Notes: generated from the sequence alone by a model not told the origin. A stretch of DNA of 64,000 nt from Streptomyces griseiscabiei (GCF_020010925.1 NZ_JAGJBZ010000001.1:3513001-3577000); one strand, 5' to 3'. Numbered from the stretch's first letter, positions 35,393 to 44,017 are shown. Numbers and translations are program-made.

Positions 35393-35420
35393 CCACACCC
35401 CCGATTCGAGGAGGCACCCC

Positions 35421-36137
35421 CTACGGCGCCCCGGCCCCCCAGCTCCTCCCCTTCGGCAACGGCTTCGCATAGCTCCCGGCCCGGCTGGTGGTGAGCCCCA
35501 GCCCCACCAGCGACTCGGCGAGCTTCACGGCCGCCCCGACCCCGTCGACGACCGGCACCCCCAGCTTCTCCCCCACCGTCCGCTGCAGTCCGGTCATCCC
35601 GGCGCACCCGAGGACCAGCACCTCCGCCCCGGCGTCGCGCGCCCGCTGCCCGGCCGCGAGGAAGGCCCGGGTGGTGCGGTCGGCGTCGGCGAGGTCGAGG
35701 ACGCCGAGCCCGGTGCCGACGATCGCCGCGCAGTTGCGGCCCACACCGGCGGCGTCGAGGCTGTCCTCGATCTGCCCGCAGGTGCGTTCGAGCGTGGTGA
35801 CGACGCCGTAGCGCCGTCCGAGCAGACAGGCGAGGTGGGCGGCGGCCTCGGTGATGTCGACGACGGGGACGTCCACCAGCTCGCGCGCGCCCTCGCGCCC
35901 GTGTTCGCCGAAGCCGGCCATGACGACGGCGTCGTACGGTTCCTCGTAGGTCCGCAGGGTGTCGAGGACGGCGGCGGCGGAGAGATAGCTGTCGAGCCAG
36001 CCCTCCGCGGACTCGGGACCCCAGGCGGGGGTCAGTCCGGTCACGGTGGTGCCCGGGCCTGCGGCGGCCCGGGCACCTCGCACGATCTCCTCGGTCATCG
36101 ACTGCGTCGTGTTGCAGTTGGTGACGACGATGCGCAC
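35421..36137 (-). CDS. Aspartate/glutamate/hydantoin racemase superfamily protein
   Basis: 238 residues. N-terminal NCNTTQSMT and the later VLGCAGMTGL are superfamily landmarks. Cofactor-free racemases need two cysteines; here the second is present but the first position reads AGFGEHG where CFG is expected. Thus it may be a hydrolase-like or altered member rather than a true racemase. It starts two bases before the end of the NCS1 permease gene, so they form an operon whose substrate is probably a hydantoin- or allantoin-type compound (inference). Confidence 0.8.
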   Translation of the reverse strand: MRIVVTNCNTTQSMTEEIVRGARAAAGPGTTVTGLTPAWGPESAEGWLDSYLSAAAVLDTLRTYEEPYDAVVMAGFGEHGREGARELVDVPVVDITEAAAHLACLLGRRYGVVTTLERTCGQIEDSLDAAGVGRNCAAIVGTGLGVLDLADADRTTRAFLAAGQRARDAGAEVLVLGCAGMTGLQRTVGEKLGVPVVDGVGAAVKLAESLVGLGLTTSRAGSYAKPLPKGRSWGAGAP

Positions 36138-36139
36138 GT

Positions 36140-37633
36140 TCAGCCCTCCACGGCTGCCGAATCGGAGGAGACCGCCTCAAAGGAGGCCGTCCCGGCGGCC
36201 CGCTCGTCCCGGCACAGCACCGCGTACAGACCCGCGGCGAGCGCCGTGCCGATGAACCAGGAGTACGGAGCGACCGCGTGGAAGGTCCCCACCAGGGCGA
36301 GGACCGCCGAGACCGCGGCGGCCGGCAGGAACGCCCACAGGGCCTTGGGGTTGACTCCCTTGCGGTAGTAGTAGCGGGAGCCGGGCTCGGCGTTGAAGAG
36401 TTCGTCGACGTCGATCCGGCCGCGCTTGACCCAGAAGTAGTCGAGCATGATCACACCGAACAGCGGGCCGAGGAAGGCGCCCAGGCCGCCGAGGAAGTAC
36501 TGCACGACGGTGGGGTTGGAGAAGAGGTTCCACGGGGTGACGACCAGCGCCGCGACCGTGCTGATCATGCCGCCGACCTTGAAGGTGATCTTCTGCGGCC
36601 AGACGTTGGCCAGGTCGTACGCCGGGGAGACGAAGTTGGCGACGATGTTGACGCCCATGGTGGCGATGGCGAAGGTCAGGGCGCCGAGGACGAGCACCCA
36701 GGTGTTGCCGACCTTGGCGACGAGTTCCGCCGGGTCGGTGATGGCCTCGCCGAACACCTCCAGGGAGCCGGCCGTGACGATCACCGACACGACCACGAAG
36801 GCGGTCGAGTTGATCGGCAGGCCCCAGAAGTTGCCGCGCTTGACCGTCCGGTAGTCGGGGGCGAAGCGGGAGAAGTCGCAGAAGTTGAGCATCAGGGTGC
36901 CGTAGGTGGCGAGGACCAGCCCGATCGCGCCGAACCACTGCCGCCACTGCTCACCGGTGGAGACCGGGTTCGGGGTCGTGGTGAGGGAGATGCTCCAGCC
37001 CGCCTTGGCGAAGATCCAGACGGCCAGCGCGATCATGACGATCCAGATCGCGGGACCGCAGAAGTCCTGGAACTTACGGACCGACTCCATGCCCTGGCTG
37101 ATGATCATCGCCTGGATGAGCCAGAGGGCGACGAAGCTGCACCAGCCGAGCTGGTGCAGGCCGAGGAAGGAGTTGTGGGTCCAGGACTCCAGGCCCGGCC
37201 AGGCGGCCAGCAGCATGATGTTGACCGCGACGGAGGCGAGATAGGTCTGGATGCCGTACCACATGATGGCGATCACGGCCCGGATGATGGCCGGGATGTT
37301 GGCGCCCCAGACACCGAAGCTGATGCGGCTGACCACGGGGAAGGGCACGCCGTGGCGCTGCCCGATCTTCCCCATCCAGTTCATCCCGATGTAGATGATC
37401 ACGAAGCCGACCAGCAGCGAGGTGAAGACCTGCCAGACGTTCATACCGAGGACGAGCAGGCCCGCGGCGAACGTGTAGTTGCCGAGGTTGTGGACGTCGG
37501 ACATCCACAGCGCGAAGAGGTCGAAGACCTTCCAGTTCCGCTTCTTGGCGGGCGCGAGGTCTTCGTTGGTGAGCCGGGGATCGGGGACGAACGTCGGTGT
37601 GCCGGTGACTTCGGCACGGTCGGCGAGGGACAC
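36140..37633 (-). CDS. NCS1-family nucleobase/hydantoin:cation symporter
   Basis: 497 residues, about twelve membrane helices. NCS1 signatures: N-terminal NEDLAPAKKRNWKVFDLFALWM, then MSDVHNLGNYTFAAGL, FPVVSRISFGVWGANIPAIIRA, and LMLNFCDFSRFAPDYR in helix 6-7 (motifs partly quoted). The family imports uracil, cytosine, allantoin or hydantoins. The GTG start is preceded by GGAGG four bases upstream. It leads the racemase gene and is divergent from a GntR regulator across a palindrome. Specificity is unresolved. Confidence 0.95.
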   Translation of the reverse strand: MSLADRAEVTGTPTFVPDPRLTNEDLAPAKKRNWKVFDLFALWMSDVHNLGNYTFAAGLLVLGMNVWQVFTSLLVGFVIIYIGMNWMGKIGQRHGVPFPVVSRISFGVWGANIPAIIRAVIAIMWYGIQTYLASVAVNIMLLAAWPGLESWTHNSFLGLHQLGWCSFVALWLIQAMIISQGMESVRKFQDFCGPAIWIVMIALAVWIFAKAGWSISLTTTPNPVSTGEQWRQWFGAIGLVLATYGTLMLNFCDFSRFAPDYRTVKRGNFWGLPINSTAFVVVSVIVTAGSLEVFGEAITDPAELVAKVGNTWVLVLGALTFAIATMGVNIVANFVSPAYDLANVWPQKITFKVGGMISTVAALVVTPWNLFSNPTVVQYFLGGLGAFLGPLFGVIMLDYFWVKRGRIDVDELFNAEPGSRYYYRKGVNPKALWAFLPAAAVSAVLALVGTFHAVAPYSWFIGTALAAGLYAVLCRDERAAGTASFEAVSSDSAAVEG

Positions 37634-37714
37634 GGAGCCTCCATGAGCGAGAGGAGACGAGGGCGGGGACAGGCATGGGGGAATTGTCCGGCACTCGTGC
37701 AGGATCTCAGAGCC

Positions 37715-37730
37715 GTTTGGTATACCAAAC
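37715..37730. promoter_or_regulatory. Predicted GntR operator palindrome
   Basis: GTTTGGTATACCAAAC is a perfect 16-bp palindrome in the 188-base divergent region, 81 bases before the permease start and 91 before gntR. TGGTATACCA matches the core bound by many FCD-type GntR regulators, and TATACC within it could be part of a -10 box. Confidence 0.7.
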
Positions 37731-37821
37731 TCCCGTCATGGTCCTCCCGTCAACAGTTCTGACCGATGTCGCTGTTGTTAACGACCCGTAAATCACGCCT
37801 CGCGTCGGCGAAGATTGCCCC

Positions 37822-38526
37822 ATGAGCTCCATGGCTCCGGAAGGAGCGAAGATCGAACCCCTCGGCGCGGTGCGCGAACGCGTGCTGGGCACGTTGCGGC
37901 AGGACATCATCGCGGGGCGCCTGCGCCCGGGCGACCGCCTCGTCGAACGCGAGCTGGCCGACCGCTTCGGCGTCTCCCGGGTGCCGGTCCGCGAGGCGAT
38001 CCGCGCCCTGGTGGCCGAGGGCTTCGTCCACTTCGAGACCCCGCGCCGCACGGTCGTCCGCCGTCTCACCCCGGCGGACGTCGCGGAACTCTTCGAACTG
38101 CGCGAGGCACTGGAGGTCTACGCCGCCGGGCTGGCCGCCTCCCGTGCCACCCCGGAGGCTCTCGCGGAGCTGTCGGCCCTGCTCGACCGGGCGGCGGAGG
38201 CGACCCGCGCCGGGGACGCCGAGACGATCACCGACATCAACACCCGCTTCCACGACCGTGTCCTCGCCATGGCGGGCAACAACCTGCTGATCTCCGTCAT
38301 GGAGCCGGTCGACGGCCGGCTGCGCTGGCTGACCCGCCAGAACACCGAGTGGCCCCAGCTCCTCACCGAACACCGCGAGCTGTACGCCGCCATCGCCTCC
38401 GGCGACCCCGACCTCGCCCGCACCCACGCCCTCACCCACGTCCGCACCAACTACCGGTCGACGGTGCGGCACCTGTTCGGCGAGGACGGCGAGCGGAGTA
38501 CGGAGGACGGGCGCGGCGGGCCGTGA
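37822..38526 (+). CDS. GntR-family transcriptional regulator (FCD effector domain)
   Basis: 234 residues. Residues about 15-80 are the winged helix: VRERVLGTLRQDIIAGRLRPGDRL and ADRFGVSRVPVREAIRALVAEG (in part). The C-terminal all-helical FCD domain carries likely metal-site residues in DINTRFHDRVLAMAGN and EHRELYAAIASGD. It is most likely the repressor of the divergent permease-racemase operon through the palindrome described above. It converges on the uracil-DNA glycosylase gene with a three-base gap. Confidence 0.95.
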   Translation: MSSMAPEGAKIEPLGAVRERVLGTLRQDIIAGRLRPGDRLVERELADRFGVSRVPVREAIRALVAEGFVHFETPRRTVVRRLTPADVAELFELREALEVYAAGLAASRATPEALAELSALLDRAAEATRAGDAETITDINTRFHDRVLAMAGNNLLISVMEPVDGRLRWLTRQNTEWPQLLTEHRELYAAIASGDPDLARTHALTHVRTNYRSTVRHLFGEDGERSTEDGRGGP

Positions 38527-38529
38527 GCC

Positions 38530-39264
38530 CTACGGGGCGACGTCCAGCCCCGCCGCCCTCCCCGCCGTGCACAGGACCTCGCGCAGCATGGCGGGGGTCA
38601 GCCGGCCGGTGAAGGTGTTGCGCTGGCTCACGTGGAAGCAGCCGAAGAGGTCGAGCCCGTCGAGCGGTACATGGGTGCCGTGGCCGAAGGCGGGCCGTGG
38701 CCGGGGTACGTCCCAGCCGGCCTCGGCGAGCGCGGGCAGAGCGGCGTGCCAGCCGAACCCACCGAGCACCAGCACCGCCCGCAAGGTGGGCCGCAGCAGC
38801 TCCAACTCCCGGACCAGCCACGGCCGGCAGGTGTCGCGCTCGGCCGGCGTCGGCTTGTTCTCAGGCGGCGCGCAGTGCACCGGGGAGGTGATCCGTACGC
38901 CGTACAGCTCCAGCCCGTCGTCCAGGGAGACCGCCGTGCCGCGCGAGGCCAGGCCCACCTCGTGCAGAGCCGCGTACAGCACGTCGCCCGAGCGGTCGCC
39001 GGTGAACATCCGTCCCGTCCGGTTCGCCCCGTGCGCGGCGGGTGCGAGCCCGACGATCAGCAGCGCGGCGTCGGGCGGCCCGAAGCCCGGCACCGGCCGC
39101 CCCCAGTACTCCTGGTCGGCGAACGCGGCCCGCCGGGTCCGGGCCACCTCTTCCCGCCAGTCGACCAGCCGGGGGCAGGCCCGGCACCCGGTGATCCGGG
39201 CGTCGAGCGCGACGAGCCCCTCGCCCTCACCACCGCCACCCCCGCTGAAGCCGTCGCCGCCCAT
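38530..39264 (-). CDS. Uracil-DNA glycosylase family 5 (UdgB)
   Basis: 244 residues. It has an N-terminal iron-sulfur CxxC (GCRACPRLVDW), the motif GLAPAAHGANRTGRMFTGD typical of family 5, SPVHCAPPENKPTP with further cluster cysteines, and CFHVSQRNTFTGRL at the C-terminal leucine-loop. It excises uracil and oxidised bases in high-GC bacteria. The ATG at 39264 is preceded by GGAG; a Gly-rich segment (SGGGGGEGEG) opens the protein. Confidence 0.93.
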   Translation of the reverse strand: MGGDGFSGGGGGEGEGLVALDARITGCRACPRLVDWREEVARTRRAAFADQEYWGRPVPGFGPPDAALLIVGLAPAAHGANRTGRMFTGDRSGDVLYAALHEVGLASRGTAVSLDDGLELYGVRITSPVHCAPPENKPTPAERDTCRPWLVRELELLRPTLRAVLVLGGFGWHAALPALAEAGWDVPRPRPAFGHGTHVPLDGLDLFGCFHVSQRNTFTGRLTPAMLREVLCTAGRAAGLDVAP

Positions 39265-39366
39265 GTCTCCACGGTACGTCCGGTGATCGCCTCTCCCGGA
39301 GGGCCCGTGGTGGCGAGACCGGGGAGTTAAGGTCGAGGCATGGCTTCTGAAGGTACGGAGGAGCGG

Positions 39367-39885
39367 ATGACCGGTACGGACCGTACGGACGGTGCGGTCC
39401 GTACCGACGGTCCGGCCGGCACGGACCGGGACTCCGACGGGTCCGCGGCGGCGGCCGCGAGGGCGGCCCGCCCGGCGGGCGGCGAAAGCGTGCGCGTCGA
39501 CAGCTGGATCTGGTCCGTCCGCCTGGTCAAGACCCGCTCGACGGGCGCCACCGCCTGCCGGGGTGGCCACGTCCGCGTCAACGGCGAACGCGTCAAGCCC
39601 GCGTACGCGCTGCGCGTCGGCGACGAGGTACGGCTGCGGCAGGCCGGTGGCCACGAGCGGATCGTCGTCGTCAAGCGGCTGATCAGCAAGCGGGTCGGCG
39701 CACCCGTCGCCGCCGAGTGCTATGTCGACAACTCCCCGCCGCCTCCGCCCCGCGAGGCCGTCGCCCCCGCGGGCATCCGCGACCGCGGCACCGGCCGCCC
39801 CACCAAACGCGACCGCCGCGATCTCGAACGCCTCCGCGGCCTGGCCGAATCCGCGAACGCGGACCGCCACCGCCGCCCCACCTAG
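39367..39885 (+). CDS. S4-domain RNA-binding protein (Hsp15/RqcP type)
   Basis: 172 residues. The S4 domain is at about residues 40-100: VRVDSWIWSVRLVKTRSTGA, ACRGGHVRVNGERVKPAYAL, VGDEVRLR. The tail is basic and Pro-rich (GRPTKRDRRDLERLRGLAE). Hsp15-like proteins recycle stalled 50S subunits. The ATG at 39367 has GGAGG five bases upstream and is better placed than one at 39340. Early codons are a TD/RT-rich repeat with an inverted repeat (39373-39405). Its stop TAG lies in the CTAG flank of the mobile element. Confidence 0.9.
   Translation: MTGTDRTDGAVRTDGPAGTDRDSDGSAAAAARAARPAGGESVRVDSWIWSVRLVKTRSTGATACRGGHVRVNGERVKPAYALRVGDEVRLRQAGGHERIVVVKRLISKRVGAPVAAECYVDNSPPPPPREAVAPAGIRDRGTGRPTKRDRRDLERLRGLAESANADRHRRPT
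39373..39405 (+). repeat. 11-bp inverted repeat inside the S4 gene start
   Basis: GGTACGGACCG at 39373-39383 and CGGTCCGTACC at 39395-39405 are perfect complements with an 11-base spacer, a few codons after the start. In mRNA it would form a hairpin near the ribosome binding site. Confidence 0.6.
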
Positions 39886-40050
39886 GGCCCTTCTGATGGA
39901 TCTCCGCGGCGTCGCGACGCCCGGCACGCACGCTCGCCGCACGCCGCGAAGGGCCAGGTGGCTCCGCCACAAGACCCTCCACGCCGCACGCCGAGCGCAC
40001 GCACCGAACGCCGCTCCTTCTCCCACGGAGATCCACCAGAAGGGCCCTAG
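39882..40050. mobile_element. MITE-like non-autonomous element, IS5-type ends
   Basis: A 161-bp sequence (39886-40046) with 21-bp terminal inverted repeats, one mismatch (GGCCCTTCTGATGGATCTCC... and its complement), is bounded on both sides by CTAG. CTAG is the YTAR-type target duplicated by IS5-family elements, so the flanks look like a 4-bp target duplication. The interior is GC-rich with no coding capacity. The left CTAG contains the TAG stop of the S4 gene, so insertion left that protein intact. Whether related copies occur elsewhere in the genome cannot be seen here. Confidence 0.65.
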
Positions 40051-40091
40051 ACCGCATCCGCAGTCCCGTCCGCCCCGCGTTCGTACCACCG

Positions 40092-40155
40092 GCCGCGGGC
40101 ATCGTCGAGGGGCCTTCCGGCAACCACCGGGAGGCCCCTCGACGATGCCCGCGGC
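40092..40155 (+). terminator. 29-bp hairpin between convergent S4 and DoxX genes
   Basis: Arms 40092-40115 and 40132-40155 are perfectly complementary for 24 bp, then a U-G pair and four further pairs close on a 6-base loop. It ends 28 bases before the DoxX stop. The gene-free stretch 39886-40182 contains only this and the MITE-like element. Confidence 0.75.
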
Positions 40156-40182
40156 ACCGGCCCGACGCCGGGCAGTGCGCGC

Positions 40183-40620
40183 TCACGCCTCCCGTCGTAC
40201 GAACTTCGCCAACCCGGCCGCGTCGTGGCGGCGCACCCAGGCGATGAGGGCGAGCGGAACGATCAGGATCAGCGGTGTCGCCGCGTACTCCCCGTCGAAC
40301 GCGGTGATCTGGGTGATGAACGCCCCCACCATCAGCGCGCTCAGCGACACCGCCGCGACCGGGGCCAGCACGGGGATCAACAGCCCGACGGCACCCGCCA
40401 GTTCGAGCGCGCCGATGGTGTACATCCCCGCGCTTCCCCAGCCGAGCGTGTCGAAGGACTCGACGGCCGACGGGTGCGCGATCAGCTTGGGCAGCGCGCT
40501 CGCGAACCCGTAGAACAGCGCGAGCACGATCTGCAGCGCGCGCAGCGAGATCCGGGCGCCCTTGCCGCGCGCGATGCCCTTCGGGGCGGCGGGGGTGACG
40601 GGAGCGGTGGTCTCGGTCAT
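40183..40620 (-). CDS. DoxX-family membrane protein
   Basis: 145 residues, four helices: SLRALQIVLALFYGFASALPKL, GWGSAGMYTIGALELAGAVGLLIP (in part), VAAVSLSALMVGAFIT and PLILIVPLALIAWV. The layout fits DoxX/DoxD-like proteins of unclear redox role. The ATG at 40620 has AGGAG seven bases upstream. The N-terminus is Thr/Lys-rich and cytoplasmic. Confidence 0.88.
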   Translation of the reverse strand: MTETTAPVTPAAPKGIARGKGARISLRALQIVLALFYGFASALPKLIAHPSAVESFDTLGWGSAGMYTIGALELAGAVGLLIPVLAPVAAVSLSALMVGAFITQITAFDGEYAATPLILIVPLALIAWVRRHDAAGLAKFVRREA

Positions 40621-40716
40621 GGCATCTCCTGTGTGAAGGCGGTTCCGTAGTGCTGTCACAGAGGTAGACCGGGCCACTCCCCCGAACTCATCGCCGTCCG
40701 ACGGTATTTCACATGT

Positions 40717-41409
40717 TCATGCCGCCGGCACCGCCTTCACCCAGATCCGGTCCTCCGTCAGATACCGGTCCACCCTCAGCCCCGCCTCCCCCAGCGCCTC
40801 CTCGAACTGTTCTCTGGTCAGGGGCCGCGCCCGGAAGGTCTGGGTCCACTCCCCGTCGGGGAAGAAGTACTCCGCGAGCACCGAGTGGACCCCGTCCCCG
40901 ACCGGTTCGCTCGACACTATGCGGATGGTGAAGCCCCGGGGGTCGACCCGCTCCCGGGGGATGTTCGCGTGGTAGTCCTCCCCCTCGCGCTGGATCAGCA
41001 CGAAGCCGTCGTCCGCCACATGCCGCAGACAGGTCGCGAGCATGGCGCGCCGCACCTCGGGATCCCCCGTGTGGACGAGGAACGACGCGAGCAGCACCAC
41101 GTCGAACGTCTCGCCCAGGTCGAGTCCCTCGATCGGCGCGCAGACCGTGCGGGCCCCGCGGACCCGCTCCAGCATCTGCGCCGACTCGTCGACGGCCGTG
41201 ACGGTGAACCCCCGCTCGATCAGGGGGTGGGTCATCCGGCCCACCCCGCTGCCCAGTTCGAGGATGCGCGCACCCGCGGGCGCGGCGCCCGCGATCAGCT
41301 CCGGCTCGTCGCCCACCGGCAGTCGTGAGTACAGCTCGACCGCGCAGCCGTCCGGGGTGATCGCGCCGGGTCCGGTCCCCTCGTATCCCTTACGCATCTG
41401 GATGCTCAT
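40717..41409 (-). CDS. Class I SAM-dependent methyltransferase
   Basis: 230 residues. Motif I is ILELGSGVGRMTHPLIERG, followed by VTAVDESAQMLERV, then FDVVLLASFLVHTGDPEVR. The C-terminal half (VQREGEDYHANIPRE, GEWTQTFRARPLTREQFEEAL) suggests a small-molecule acceptor. ATG codons at 41409 and 41397 are candidate starts; neither has a strong site. It is separated from the acyltransferase gene by 88 bases. Confidence 0.85.
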   Translation of the reverse strand: MSIQMRKGYEGTGPGAITPDGCAVELYSRLPVGDEPELIAGAAPAGARILELGSGVGRMTHPLIERGFTVTAVDESAQMLERVRGARTVCAPIEGLDLGETFDVVLLASFLVHTGDPEVRRAMLATCLRHVADDGFVLIQREGEDYHANIPRERVDPRGFTIRIVSSEPVGDGVHSVLAEYFFPDGEWTQTFRARPLTREQFEEALGEAGLRVDRYLTEDRIWVKAVPAA

Positions 41410-41497
41410 ATCCGTCCAACGGCCGGACGGACAGAGGCCGTTCCTGTCATGCCTCACTCGATGGGGTGAACCTGTGCGGCCCCGGGGCGGACGCGCC

Positions 41498-42547
41498 TCA
41501 CCATGTGAACCACCCGTGCCCGCTGTACCAGTGCCCACCCGCCCGCAGATGATCGCCCACCGCCCGTTCGAGACGCGTCCTGCGCGGCAGTGTCTCCACG
41601 GGCAGGTCCGGGTCCCCGAACACGAAGCGGACCGGCAGATCGTCCTCGGGTTCACCGGTGCCGGAGGTGACCCGGAACCGCTCCTGGAACCGGACGATGT
41701 TGGCGTCCGCCGGCAGATACCGCTTCAGCTGAGGGTCGAGGAGCCAGGAGTGGCAGCAGCCCGCCGTATAGCGCTCCTGCGGGAAGTGCCGTGCGAAGAA
41801 GTCGTGGGCCGACGCCAGCGACCGGTCGCACGCGGCGGGTGTCAGGGGCCCCGCGTAGTCGGGAATGTGCAGGTCGAGGCAGGGCTCCCCGGGGCCCAGC
41901 GGCAGACCGGCCGCCGCGAGCGCGACGCCCTCCCGGCCGCCCACGCGGGAGCGCTGGTACTGCAGCCGGCCGAGCTGGAACAGCTCCCCGTGGAAGTGCA
42001 GCGAGAACCAGGTCGGCGCGATCAGCCCGCCCACGCCGTACCGTCGGCGGTGCAGCACCAGACCCCGGCCGAGGTCCGCCAGGGTGCGCCGGGAGATGTC
42101 GTCGGGGACGCCGCGCTCACGGTGGTACGCGCGTACGTACGGCAGGGCCGCGACGCAGACGTACACATGGAAGTAGCGGCCGAGCGGGCCCGACTCCAGG
42201 GGCAGCGGCAGCAGCCTCAGCCCCTTGCCGATCCTCCCCATGTCCCGCACGAGACCCTCGACGCAGCGCCCGAGCAGCCAGGCCGCGCCCTCATCCGCCA
42301 TGAGCGTGCCACGCAGCGCGATCAGCTCGTTGATGTCCTCGTACGGCACGGCGAGGTCCACCAACGCGTCGAGCAGCTCGTCGGCGTCCGGCAGTCCCGG
42401 CAGGTCCGCCGGCCGTGCCTCCGCTCCCGGAGTGCCGGCCCGGTCGGTCGGGCCGGTCCTACCGGTTCCCGGGGCGCTCTCCTTCTCCTCCAGGCCCTTG
42501 AGCCAGTCGGCGAGCCTCTCGTCCGCCCGCACCGCTTCCAGCAGCAT
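41498..42547 (-). CDS. Acyltransferase-domain protein (GNAT_C type)
   Basis: 349 residues. The C-terminal 200 residues look like an N-acyltransferase fold: LGRGLVLHRRRYGVGGLIAPTW (in part), FSLHFHGELFQLGRLQYQRS, LDLHIPDYAGPLTPAACDRSL and TAGCCHSWLLDPQL. This matches the domain named GNAT_C in actinobacterial proteins. The N-terminal half is helical, with an Ala/Gly/Pro linker (residues 25-50). The ATG has GGGGGAGG five bases upstream. The substrate is unknown. Confidence 0.8.
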   Translation of the reverse strand: MLLEAVRADERLADWLKGLEEKESAPGTGRTGPTDRAGTPGAEARPADLPGLPDADELLDALVDLAVPYEDINELIALRGTLMADEGAAWLLGRCVEGLVRDMGRIGKGLRLLPLPLESGPLGRYFHVYVCVAALPYVRAYHRERGVPDDISRRTLADLGRGLVLHRRRYGVGGLIAPTWFSLHFHGELFQLGRLQYQRSRVGGREGVALAAAGLPLGPGEPCLDLHIPDYAGPLTPAACDRSLASAHDFFARHFPQERYTAGCCHSWLLDPQLKRYLPADANIVRFQERFRVTSGTGEPEDDLPVRFVFGDPDLPVETLPRRTRLERAVGDHLRAGGHWYSGHGWFTW

Positions 42548-42638
42548 CGTCGCCTCCCCCGTCCCACCGCGTCGTCCTCTGGAGAACGTACGGGGCGGGG
42601 AGTACGTTTCCGAGTAGGACGAGGAGGACGGCGATCCG

Positions 42639-42905
42639 ATGCGTACCGGCAGTGAACCGACGACAGCACGCAGTCCGCTGCGGATGCGGCTCTGGCTGAG
42701 CGTATGGGGGCTGATCTGGGCGATCGCGGGCACGGCGGCCTTCGCTCTCGTCGGCCGCCCGGGCTGGGCCGTGGCGTGCGGAGTGCTGTGGCTGATCGTC
42801 ACCGTCGACCTGGTCATGGTCCTGCGCCACATCCGCCAGGGCCCCCACTACCAGCCGGGCCGGGACATCCCGCCGTACCAGCCGCCGAGGCACCGCCTGC
42901 CGTAG
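42639..42905 (+). CDS. Small two-helix membrane protein (possibly DUF6343)
   Basis: 88 residues: two membrane segments (LRMRLWLSVWGLIWAIAG and WAVACGVLWLIVTVDLVMV) with a basic, Pro-rich C-tail (HIRQGPHYQPGRDIPPYQPP). From memory it resembles a small actinobacterial family, but I cannot confirm. GAGGAGG is about eleven bases before the ATG. It is divergent from the acyltransferase gene. Confidence 0.75.
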   Translation: MRTGSEPTTARSPLRMRLWLSVWGLIWAIAGTAAFALVGRPGWAVACGVLWLIVTVDLVMVLRHIRQGPHYQPGRDIPPYQPPRHRLP

Positions 42906-42957
42906 GAGGGCGACCTTCGCGAGGCGGTCTTTGGCAGGTGACGCGCGCGGCCGCCCG

Positions 42958-43338
42958 TCAGGAATCGAACCGCGCCGCTTCCAGGTACTCCGGGTTCGGG
43001 TCCAGGGCCGCCGCGAGCCGGAAGTGGCGTTTGGCCTGGTCGTCGCGGGCCTGGCGCTGGTAGGTGCGGGCGAGGGCGAAGTGCGCGAACGCGTTGTCCG
43101 GCTCGCGCTCCAGGACGATCGTGAACTCCAGCTCGGCCGGGCGCAGTTGGGCCGCGGCGAAGAAGGCGCGGGCACGCAGCAGGCGGGCCGCCGTGTTCTC
43201 GGGGTGCTCGGCTATGACTCGGTCGAGCAGCTTGACCGCACCCCGCGGGTCGCGCGCGGCGAGCAGTTGCTCGGCGGCGCGGAAGTCGATGACATGCGTC
43301 TCCGGGGTACGTCCGGTGGAACCGCTGGTCTCGGGCAC
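42958..43338 (-). CDS. Tetratricopeptide-repeat protein
   Basis: 126 residues with about two and a half TPRs (AEQLLAARDPRGAVKLLDRVI, AARLLRARAFFAAAQLRPAE, AHFALARTYQRQARDDQAKRHF). It probably acts as a small scaffold. The GTG at 43338 has AAGGA about eight bases upstream. It lies just downstream of coaE on the same strand. Confidence 0.9.
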   Translation of the reverse strand: MPETSGSTGRTPETHVIDFRAAEQLLAARDPRGAVKLLDRVIAEHPENTAARLLRARAFFAAAQLRPAELEFTIVLEREPDNAFAHFALARTYQRQARDDQAKRHFRLAAALDPNPEYLEAARFDS

Positions 43339-43387
43339 GGCTGAGTCCTTCCCTTGCTGGGACGGTTCAACGCCCCCCGCGACCCCG

Positions 43388-44017
43388 CTATTCCTGTGTG
43401 TGTTCGGATCGCTCCCGGGTCGTGCGCGCCCGGCGTGTGAGGTCCGCCCAGATCTCCCGCACCCGTCGCCGCAGGTCGTCGAGGGGAACGTCGTTGTCGA
43501 TGACGAGGTCCGCGATCTCCAGCCGCTTCTCGCGGGTGGCCTGGGCCGCCATGCGGGCGCGCGCGTCCTCCTCGGTCATGCCGCGCAGGCGTACGAGGCG
43601 GTCGAGCTGGGTCTCGGGGGCCACGTCCACGACGACCACCAGGTCGTACAGCGGGGCGAGGCCGTTCTCGGCGAGGAGGGGGACGTCGTGGACGACGACG
43701 GAGTCCTCGGCGGCGGTGTCCTCCAGCTCTCTGGAGCGGGCGCCGACGAGGGGGTGCACGATCGCGTTCAGCGCGGCGAGCCTCTCCGGGTCGGCGAACA
43801 CGATGGAGCCCAGCCTGGGCCGGTCCAGGCTGCCGTCCGGGGCGAGCACGCCGTCGCCGAAGGCGTCGACGACGGCCGCGAGCCCGGCCGTACCCGGTGC
43901 GACGACCTCGCGCGCGATACGGTCGGCGTCGATCAGCACGGCGCCGCACTCCACGAGCAGCCGCGACACCTCGCTCTTGCCGGCGCCGATACCGCCGGTG
44001 AGACCCACTTTCAGCAT
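43388..44017 (-). CDS. coaE: Dephospho-CoA kinase
   Basis: 209 residues; last step of coenzyme A synthesis (phosphorylates the 3'-OH of dephospho-CoA). Walker [14 protein letters not shown] at residues 5-17; [47 protein letters not shown] in the lid and C-terminus (in part). The ATG at 44017 gives MLKVGLTGG, the usual N-terminus. PAC2 precedes it. Confidence 0.96.
   Translation of the reverse strand: MLKVGLTGGIGAGKSEVSRLLVECGAVLIDADRIAREVVAPGTAGLAAVVDAFGDGVLAPDGSLDRPRLGSIVFADPERLAALNAIVHPLVGARSRELEDTAAEDSVVVHDVPLLAENGLAPLYDLVVVVDVAPETQLDRLVRLRGMTEEDARARMAAQATREKRLEIADLVIDNDVPLDDLRRRVREIWADLTRRARTTRERSEHTQE

Noticed and set aside
38530..40089. Extended N-terminus of the uracil-DNA glycosylase to 40089
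   Set aside because: It would cross the S4 gene in antisense; the ATG at 39264 has a ribosome site and gives the normal family length.
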